Shown here piece after piece: positions 34,688-40,707 of a DNA stretch of 40,707 nucleotides. Origin of the DNA: Gammaproteobacteria bacterium (GTDB taxonomy: Bacteria > Pseudomonadota > Gammaproteobacteria > UBA6186 > Azoamicaceae). Position numbers and translations under genes: made by a program. Positions within the stretch are counted from its first letter, which is position 1; each line of letters opens with the position of its first letter. The notes under the pieces were generated by a model, which ran no database searches, was not told the DNA's origin, and saw only the letters and a list, made by a program, of their open reading frames with translations. The stretch spans positions 1 to 40,707 of the forward strand of contig JAGOUJ010000007.1 of assembly GCA_018061325.1 (NCBI GenBank), written 5' to 3'.

Positions 34688-35625
34688 ATGTTATAAAAAA
34701 TAGGCATCCAGTCAATCACAAAGATTTTTTACTGCAACAAGCTTATCAATACTGCATAGATTATACCCAACAACATAGGGAACATTTTCCGGTAGCCTCC
34801 CTGTTATTACCCAAAGCACTACGCCGTTCAATTGCCGTCATTTATACCTTTGCTAGACAAGCGGATGACCTTGCAGATAAAACTGATCACAGCCCTATAG
34901 AACGCCTGAAACAGCTTGAAAGCTATGAAACCATCCTGCGTGTCCTACCCACGCCTACTATGCTTCTTTATGAAACCAGCATCAATACTGCAGCCACTCT
35001 TCCAAACAACCTTGTTTTTACAGCACTCAATGATCTCATGCAGCAACATCCTCTTTTAGATCCTTCGCTCTTTTTAGATTTATTAGGTGCTTTTAAACAA
35101 GATGGGCTAAAAAATCGTTATCAAAATAAAACGGAAGTTTTGGATTATTGTAGACGTTCTGCCAACCCCGTGGGCCGTTTATTACTGTATTTAACAGGCT
35201 ACAGCACCGAATCGCAATTAAAAGCTTCCGATGCACTGTGTACGGCCCTGCAATTAATCAATTTTTTAAATGATATTCAAAGTGATTTCGTAGAACGTGA
35301 ACGATGTTACATGCCACTCGAAGCCTTGGAGGCCCTAGGACTTTCGGTAGAAACACTGTGTTTAGAGAAACCTTTCAACGCCGTACAAGCCTTTATCCAA
35401 ACCCAACTGAATGAAATAGAAAGTTTAGTAACTGAAGGTTCCTCACTCGGTGCACAATGTCCAGGACGCTTCGGTTTTTATAGTGAGATGGTCATTCAAA
35501 GTGCCTACCGCATGATTCACAAACTACGCCTTAGAAAAACGATCCATCAGCGATTGCACTTCAGCACCATGGATTGGATAGTCATATTTTGGCACAGCGT
35601 TGTTCGACGCCTGAAAGCATGCTAG
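34684..35625 (+). CDS. hpnC: Squalene synthase subunit HpnC (hydroxysqualene synthase)
   Basis: HpnC converts presqualene diphosphate to hydroxysqualene. The 313-residue trans-isoprenyl-type protein has the first Asp-rich site FARQADDLAD, the RRSANPVGRLLL motif and the second metal site INFLNDIQSDFVERERCYMP. The start is GTG 34684, in a GTGA overlap with the ubiG stop. hpnD follows nine bases after its stop. Confidence 0.93.
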   Translation: MNVIKNRHPVNHKDFLLQQAYQYCIDYTQQHREHFPVASLLLPKALRRSIAVIYTFARQADDLADKTDHSPIERLKQLESYETILRVLPTPTMLLYETSINTAATLPNNLVFTALNDLMQQHPLLDPSLFLDLLGAFKQDGLKNRYQNKTEVLDYCRRSANPVGRLLLYLTGYSTESQLKASDALCTALQLINFLNDIQSDFVERERCYMPLEALEALGLSVETLCLEKPFNAVQAFIQTQLNEIESLVTEGSSLGAQCPGRFGFYSEMVIQSAYRMIHKLRLRKTIHQRLHFSTMDWIVIFWHSVVRRLKAC

Positions 35626-35634
35626 GCTCCATTC

Positions 35635-36486
35635 ATGAATAAAGCTGATCAATATTGTGCCGAAAAAGCCACGCGCAGTGGCAGCAGTTTTTATTATAGC
35701 TTTCTCTTTCTACCCGCTTCACAGCGCAAGGCCATTACGGCACTCTATGCCTTTTGTCGCGTCGTAGATGATTGTGTGGATGACGAACGAGATCCAGAGA
35801 TTGCAGCCCAAACATTGGCTTGGTGGCAGCAAGAAATCGATCGGGTCTTTGAAGGTAAACCTGAACATCCGATTGGCATTGCTCTCTATGCCGCTCACCA
35901 GCGTTTTAATCTGCAAAAAAATTTGTTTGAACAAATCTTACAAGGCATGAAGATGGACCTACAGTACCAAGGTTATCAAAGTTTTGAAGATTTAAAACTG
36001 TATTGCCATTGTGTTGCCAGTGCTACGGGCCTTCTATCGGCACAGATTTTTGGCTTTCAGGATCCCAAAACCCTTGAATACGCGAAACAGCTGGGCATGG
36101 CTTTTCAGCTCGTCAATATTATTCGCGATGTAGGGGAAGATGCTAGACGTGGCCGTATTTACATACCCACCTTGGAGCTCGAACAATTTGCTGTCCAAGA
36201 AAAGGCTATTCTTAGTGGACACTATTCAGAGTCTTTTGAGGCACTGATGCGCTTTCAAGCCGCGCGTGCCAGAGAGTATTATGATGAAGCTTTGCAAGCC
36301 TTGTCACCGGGCGATCGTTATGCACAGCGCACAGGTCTTATTATGGCGGCCATTTACTTTCGCTTGCTCGATGAAATAGAAAAAAGTCATTTTAAAGTAC
36401 TGCATCAAAAAATTCATCTCACACCGCTGTGCAAATTATGGACTGCTTGGAAAGCAGCTAGACGTATTCCACGTCATGGTTCATAA
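35635..36486 (+). CDS. hpnD: Presqualene diphosphate synthase HpnD
   Basis: HpnD condenses two farnesyl diphosphates to presqualene diphosphate. The 283-residue protein has both Asp-rich sites, FCRVVDDCVDDE and NIIRDVGEDARRGRIYIP, and the SGSSFYYSFLFLP start typical of the family. It overlaps hpnE by 11 bases. Confidence 0.95.
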   Translation: MNKADQYCAEKATRSGSSFYYSFLFLPASQRKAITALYAFCRVVDDCVDDERDPEIAAQTLAWWQQEIDRVFEGKPEHPIGIALYAAHQRFNLQKNLFEQILQGMKMDLQYQGYQSFEDLKLYCHCVASATGLLSAQIFGFQDPKTLEYAKQLGMAFQLVNIIRDVGEDARRGRIYIPTLELEQFAVQEKAILSGHYSESFEALMRFQAARAREYYDEALQALSPGDRYAQRTGLIMAAIYFRLLDEIEKSHFKVLHQKIHLTPLCKLWTAWKAARRIPRHGS

Positions 36487-37867
36487 TACCTCGCCAAAAC
36501 CTATCATTGTAGTCGGTGCAGGATGGGCCGGCTTAGCCTGTGCTTTTACCTTGGTACGCCAGGGATTACCGGTGATTGTCTTGGAGGCTGCGCCCCAAGC
36601 AGGGGGTAGAGCCCGTGGCATTACCTGGGGTTCCGACACGGTTGATAATGGACAACACCTATTGGTCGGCGCCTATACCCACATACTGTCCTTACTGAAC
36701 TGTTTGGGGATCCCTGAAAATCAAGTTCTCGATCGCAAACCCTTTGAACTTTTCATGATCGATACGCAAAAGCCCCATCAACCACTCCATATAAAACTCA
36801 ACCGCGCTTCGCCTATAAAGGCATTATTGAGTGTGTTAATCATGCGCGGTCTTGCATGGCAGGACAAACTACGTTTATTAGTCTTTATCAGAAAGCTGCG
36901 CACCCTCAACCCCCTACAGGTTCGCAATCAAAGCACAAAAGATTTTTTAATCTATTTTAAACAATCCAAACGTTTAATAGAGTGTCTGTGGGAACCTTTG
37001 GCGCTCGCGGCGCTTAGTACACCCATCGATCGCAGTGCTGCAGATATTTTTGTCGCTATTTTACAACGAAGCTTCACAGCTGATCAGACCGGGTCGGATT
37101 GGCTATTACCGAAGGTTGATTTAAGCGATCTGTTACCCAAACCTATACTAAACTACTTAGCCCAAACGCAAACACCGGTTTTATATCACCAGCGCGTTCA
37201 AAAACTGCTGACTAAAAATAATCATTGTATCACCCTTCAAACCGCCTCTACGCCCTTTGATTGCCAAGCGGTTGTGCTTGCAACCCCACCTTCTGTGAGT
37301 TTAGCATTACTACAAACAGTCGCAGAACCTTGTCTGGATTCGTTAATCACACGATTAGCGCGTTTTCACTATGAAACGATTTGTACCCTCTATTTGCGCT
37401 TTGCTACACCCATTGCCTTAACCTGTGGCAGTCCTATGGTAGGCCTGATCCATGCCAGCGGTGATTGGATCCTCCACCGTGCATCTTCAGCGCAGCCTGA
37501 TCTGCTGAGTGTGGTCATTACCAACGCTAAAGCGCTGACCCTAGACCGCAGAGTATTGCTTGCAACCATTCAAGCCGAGCTCCAAGCGCTCTTTCCGGGG
37601 CTCGGAGAACCCATTGATCAGCGTATCATTTGTGAAAAACAAGCAGCATTTTCCTGTACACCCGATAGCTATCAATATCGGCCCTTCAATCATACGGTGA
37701 TTCCTAATCTGTATCTTGCAGGCGATTACACCCAAAATGCCGCCCCCGCCACCCTGGAAAGTGCGGTACAAAGTGGCATCCAAGCTGCCGAACTGTTATT
37801 ATTAAAGCATGAAAAACGGTGCGAAAGTCTATACCCTCGTCTGTGTACTGATACTATTGCAGTGTAG
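36476..37867 (+). CDS. hpnE: Hydroxysqualene dehydroxylase HpnE
   Basis: HpnE is the FAD-dependent enzyme that reduces hydroxysqualene to squalene. The 463-residue protein has the FAD motif IIVVGAGWAGLACAFTLVRQG, the GGRARGI arginine pair, and the C-terminal NLYLAGDYTQNAAPATLESAVQSG. The last ~20 residues (HEKRCESLYPRLCT...) run over the start of the next gene, a 59-base overlap. Confidence 0.94.
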   Translation: MVHNTSPKPIIVVGAGWAGLACAFTLVRQGLPVIVLEAAPQAGGRARGITWGSDTVDNGQHLLVGAYTHILSLLNCLGIPENQVLDRKPFELFMIDTQKPHQPLHIKLNRASPIKALLSVLIMRGLAWQDKLRLLVFIRKLRTLNPLQVRNQSTKDFLIYFKQSKRLIECLWEPLALAALSTPIDRSAADIFVAILQRSFTADQTGSDWLLPKVDLSDLLPKPILNYLAQTQTPVLYHQRVQKLLTKNNHCITLQTASTPFDCQAVVLATPPSVSLALLQTVAEPCLDSLITRLARFHYETICTLYLRFATPIALTCGSPMVGLIHASGDWILHRASSAQPDLLSVVITNAKALTLDRRVLLATIQAELQALFPGLGEPIDQRIICEKQAAFSCTPDSYQYRPFNHTVIPNLYLAGDYTQNAAPATLESAVQSGIQAAELLLLKHEKRCESLYPRLCTDTIAV

Positions 37868-39269
37868 CTGGGCCTGGGCCTTTGATCGGATTGAAACCAA
37901 TGTACCCGAACTAGACTATGCCCACACCACGGTCGATCCAGAAACCGAACGTGTGCTAGGACAAGTGATTATGCAGAAGATCTATGGTAGCGATCGCTTT
38001 ATGCAAGATCAGGTCATACAGGAGTATCTTAAAAAATTCTCCAATGAATTGAGTTCGCCTCAGGATCCCCTCGATCAACGGCCTCAATTTTTTGGCTTTG
38101 AAAGCGATGAATTAAATGCCTTTGCCTTTTTCGGGGCACACGTCGCTGTACATGGTGGGCTTATTTTATCGGTGGGTAATGAAAGTGAGCTGGCAGCCGT
38201 CTTAGCCCATGAAACAGCGCATATCAAACAACGGCATTTATCCAGAATGTTGCAAAACCATCAAAAAATGATGCCGCTGACGATGGCAGAATTACTAGCC
38301 GCCGCGGTGATTGGTAGTACCGTCTCGCCTGATGCAGGGGTTCATTTGGCCACCGCAGCCATTGCGGGACATACCCAACAACTGATTAATTTTACCCGAG
38401 AAAATGAACAAGAAGCCGATCGGATCGGGATCCAATTATTAGCCAACGCCCATTACGATCCAGAAGCCATGGCGCAGGTCTTTGAACGCATGAAAAATAA
38501 AGCTTATTATCAAAAAGCGCCCCCCGAATACTTACTCACCCATCCGCTGTTTGATTCACGCATTGCCGATGCACAAAACCGTGCATACGCTTTCAAAGGC
38601 ACACCACACAAAGATAGCCTTTTATTTCAGCTAGTCCGTGCACGTTTAGAGGTAGACAAACATGAGAATAGCCATAAAAAAGTGAAAAGGCTACAGGATC
38701 GTTTAACAACGGGAACCTACGATTCACTGCCCGCAGCACAATATGCCTATGCCTTAGCTTTGATCAATGATCATCAGACCCAAACCGCATTACCGCTGTT
38801 AGAAAGCTTGGCCCAAACCCATCCCGATTCATGGTTATTAAGCCTTAGTCTACTAGAAGCCCAAGCACAGAACACTCCGCTACAAGCAATACTCGAACAA
38901 AGTACCCGTCTTTTGCAACGTTATCCCGATAATGAAGCGATTCTTTTAAAACATTTGGACTGGTTATTAGCGAATAAGCAGCCCCAAGTCGTTATTAAAA
39001 AACTGTTCCCTTATCAAAAAGACCCCCGCACCAATCCTGTGATCTACCCATTATTAGCCAGAGCCTATAGCCAGTTATCCCAAAAAACAGAGGTCCATAG
39101 AGCCCAAGCTGAATGGCATTTTGGTAGAGGTGAATTTAAAGAAGCCTTGGCACAATTAGATTTTGCACATGACTACGCAGAGACACACAAACAGACCGAT
39201 GCTTTAGAAGTGATTGCACAGCGCAAAGAAAGCATGCTGGCCATGATAGAACAACAGGCTAAGGTTTAA
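37809..39269 (+). CDS. bepA: BepA-like M48 metalloprotease/chaperone with TPRs
   Basis: BepA-type proteins assemble or clear outer membrane beta-barrels such as LptD. The 486-residue protein has a signal peptide (cleavage near residue 24), the zinc motif HETAH (134-138), a third ligand in ENEQEADRIG (198-207), and C-terminal TPR-like helices (about 300-480). Its start lies inside hpnE. Its TAA abuts the stop of the opposite-strand gene with no base between. Confidence 0.93.
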   Translation: MKNGAKVYTLVCVLILLQCSWAWAFDRIETNVPELDYAHTTVDPETERVLGQVIMQKIYGSDRFMQDQVIQEYLKKFSNELSSPQDPLDQRPQFFGFESDELNAFAFFGAHVAVHGGLILSVGNESELAAVLAHETAHIKQRHLSRMLQNHQKMMPLTMAELLAAAVIGSTVSPDAGVHLATAAIAGHTQQLINFTRENEQEADRIGIQLLANAHYDPEAMAQVFERMKNKAYYQKAPPEYLLTHPLFDSRIADAQNRAYAFKGTPHKDSLLFQLVRARLEVDKHENSHKKVKRLQDRLTTGTYDSLPAAQYAYALALINDHQTQTALPLLESLAQTHPDSWLLSLSLLEAQAQNTPLQAILEQSTRLLQRYPDNEAILLKHLDWLLANKQPQVVIKKLFPYQKDPRTNPVIYPLLARAYSQLSQKTEVHRAQAEWHFGRGEFKEALAQLDFAHDYAETHKQTDALEVIAQRKESMLAMIEQQAKV

Positions 39270-39605
39270 TTATTCCTCTTCTGCAAGCTCCATAAGCTCC
39301 TCTAAGGGTGTATCAATATCCAGCATATGCACAGCAGCTTGTTGTTGTTTTAAATCGATACTACTACCCGTGGGTCCGAATAATAGATTAAAGAAAGGGA
39401 TCCCAACCAGAATGAAACCCAGAATCAGATAAATGAGTGGTTTATCTAAGGGTACATATTTGGGGTTATAGCGATGCGCATTCCATAAACCCACAGCCAT
39501 GACCCACAAAACAATGCCAATCACGATACTTGCAGCATGCAAGGCATGGGTCACAATATCGACCCCATTAATCAGTGTATATGCAACATTTTCAATGGAT
39601 GTCAT
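39270..39605 (-). CDS. Small two-helix membrane protein, IcmC/IcmD (DotP)-like
   Basis: The 111-residue protein has two membrane helices (about 22-43 and 56-74) joined by GLWNAHRYNPKYVPLDKP, and an acidic tail ELMELAEEE. The loop NPxxVPLxxP followed by a hydrophobic stretch, IP and LFG resembles small Dot/Icm type IVB secretion subunits of the IcmC/DotE and IcmD/DotP group, which carry a K.h.dNP.Q.P...P loop. I cannot confirm homology by eye, and no other secretion gene is recognised here. It may equally be a lineage-specific membrane protein. Confidence 0.6.
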   Translation of the reverse strand: MTSIENVAYTLINGVDIVTHALHAASIVIGIVLWVMAVGLWNAHRYNPKYVPLDKPLIYLILGFILVGIPFFNLLFGPTGSSIDLKQQQAAVHMLDIDTPLEELMELAEEE

Positions 39606-39646
39606 AACCCGCTCCAGTATCCATGGGCCTTAGGATACCAGATCAA

Positions 39647-40339
39647 TTACTTAGAAACCAAGATCCTTCTGCGAACTTCCTGTAAGATCTGCGGGTGTTC
39701 CCTACAAATATTATCTTCCTTCATCTTGCGTAAAAAGCTCCAATCAATATGTACCGCACGTACAAAGTAATCCACCGATTCTTTTTCAGAACCAAATAAT
39801 TGGTACCAACCATGTAAATAAGAAGGATAGCCCCAACTGGGATCGGCCTTTTCAGCGATGCTGATCATGCGTAATGCAGACCCTACTTCGCCTCTTTCAA
39901 ACAACCATAACGAATAACCTACAAAAACGTAAGCCACATCGTAACCGACCAACGGTTGGGGCCCATAACTACCTAATCGTATAAGATTATCCTCTAAATC
40001 GATATCGGTGACCCAGCTATGATGCTGGCGTGCTTGCGCAAAAGCGACGGCTGCCCGCATGCAGTACCACCATTGTCTAGGGTTGGATCGACAAGATTTT
40101 GCGAGCAAACAGCCTATGAGTAGGCGATATAATAAGGCGTAATTACCGGTTTTTCTAAACGAGACCATGGCATAGCACACCAAAAAAAAAGATCGACGCA
40201 ATAACACGCTTATCAAAGGCGTATTGATAAATACCGTTAAAAAATCTAAAACAGCCAGAACCCCTGCGGGTAACTTCACATTCTCCGGTGTCTGACGGAT
40301 TAAATCTTTATAATATTTTGCAAGTGCTTCTTCTTTCAT
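39647..40339 (-). CDS. TPR-like protein of unknown function
   Basis: From ATG 40339 (MKEEALAKYYKDLIRQTPEN) the product has 230 residues. It has a hydrophobic stretch near residues 25-50 and helical pairs resembling TPR units at about 110-200 (GYDVAYVFVGYSLWLFERGE, VGSALRMISIAEKADPSWGY, YLHGWYQLFGSEKESVDYFV). I do not recognise the family. The frame remains open 31 codons upstream, over the end of the next gene. The 41-base gap downstream and shared strand suggest one operon with the small membrane protein. Confidence 0.7.
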   Translation of the reverse strand: MKEEALAKYYKDLIRQTPENVKLPAGVLAVLDFLTVFINTPLISVLLRRSFFLVCYAMVSFRKTGNYALLYRLLIGCLLAKSCRSNPRQWWYCMRAAVAFAQARQHHSWVTDIDLEDNLIRLGSYGPQPLVGYDVAYVFVGYSLWLFERGEVGSALRMISIAEKADPSWGYPSYLHGWYQLFGSEKESVDYFVRAVHIDWSFLRKMKEDNICREHPQILQEVRRRILVSK

Positions 40340-40395
40340 AGCCAATACTATCGGCCTGAAGCACTCAAAACATGAGTGGGGGCTGGACTTGCATT

Positions 40396-40707
40396 TCATT
40401 GACGGTTGGGATCTTGTTCCATAAATAAACATTCCAGGCCAAAGCCTTCTATCATTTTTTCGTTGAGCAGCTGATCTAGCTTGAGTTCTTTTAATAAAGC
40501 CAATAACTCTTGGTGAAGATCGTGATAGCTTGATAAGGATGCCGTTTCTAAGCAGTGATTCAACTTGGTAATAATGGCTAAGGCCGATTTAGAGGCTTCT
40601 TTTTTAAGCCAGATCCTATCCTCTTGCCGATAGAGTTGTTCTAATCGTGCAGAAACGTGTTTGAAAACGAGCGCATGCAAAGCGGGGGCTTCTTGAATCC
40701 ATTGCAG
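40396..40707 (-). CDS. Partial helical protein (C-terminal part), open at window edge
   Basis: The frame is open to the last base of the window, so the gene starts outside. The visible 103 residues (ending FGLECLFMEQDPNRQ) are strongly helical and charged, with Leu-rich segments HDLHQELLALLKELKLDQLL. No family is recognised. It would be co-transcribed with the TPR-like gene 56 bases further on. Confidence 0.7.
   Translation of the reverse strand: MQWIQEAPALHALVFKHVSARLEQLYRQEDRIWLKKEASKSALAIITKLNHCLETASLSSYHDLHQELLALLKELKLDQLLNEKMIEGFGLECLFMEQDPNRQ

Overview
The window looks like chromosome from a gammaproteobacterium, most plausibly a host-associated lineage near the Legionellales/Coxiellaceae. 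The evidence is gene content and order: tyrS/mepM/erpA, dusB-fis, accB-accC, a complete tolQRAB-pal-cpoB run, sfsA beside dksA, HemJ-type haem synthesis, an ankyrin-repeat protein, and a small membrane protein that resembles IcmC/IcmD-type secretion subunits. Genus-level placement is inference. The DNA is moderately AT-rich. There is no rRNA, no CRISPR array, and no intact transposase or integrase.

Layout. 0-6 kb: tRNA-Thr, an ankyrin protein with a beta-helix-like N-terminus, tyrS, a divergent M23 peptidase, erpA, a broken DUF1016/YhcG-type nuclease gene, and hemJ. 6-15 kb: rubredoxin translationally coupled to a membrane-anchored RRM protein, hemL, a DUF3857/transglutaminase-like exported protein, sfsA, a dksA with a long lysine-rich N-terminal extension, pgi, a small acidic DUF1737-like protein, and pcnB. 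15.0-17.4 kb is the accessory spot: tRNA-Glu(CUC), then a compact DUF4143-type ATPase gene enclosed by two perfect 35-bp copies of the tRNA 3' end, then an antitoxin-like remnant with its palindromic promoter, then a glycine-rich RRM gene with a long leader. 17.6-22 kb: accBC, dusB-fis, and a DegS-like protease. 22-30 kb (minus strand): gyrA, tolQRAB, pal, cpoB, and a DUF1003 protein. 30-31.5 kb: an Rpn-type nuclease and a small orphan gene. 31.6-39.3 kb (plus strand): argS, a Sel1-repeat protein, ubiG, hpnC-hpnD-hpnE (squalene synthesis), and a BepA-like M48 protease, packed with overlaps. 39.3-40.7 kb: a small two-helix membrane protein, a TPR-like protein, and a partial helical protein.

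Functional themes are envelope maintenance (Tol-Pal, BepA, DegS-like, M23 peptidase, squalene/hopanoid precursors), tetrapyrrole synthesis (HemL, HemJ), fatty acid initiation (AccB, AccC), translation (TyrS, ArgS, Dus, tRNAs) and RNA-level control (two RRM proteins, PcnB, DksA, Fis). Several families of short palindromic repeats lie between or inside genes, and some supply coding ends or ribosome-binding sequence. The best candidate for something undescribed is the integrase-less, single-gene, tRNA-flanked ATPase cassette at 15063-16627. Next are the two unusual RRM proteins and the DksA extension.
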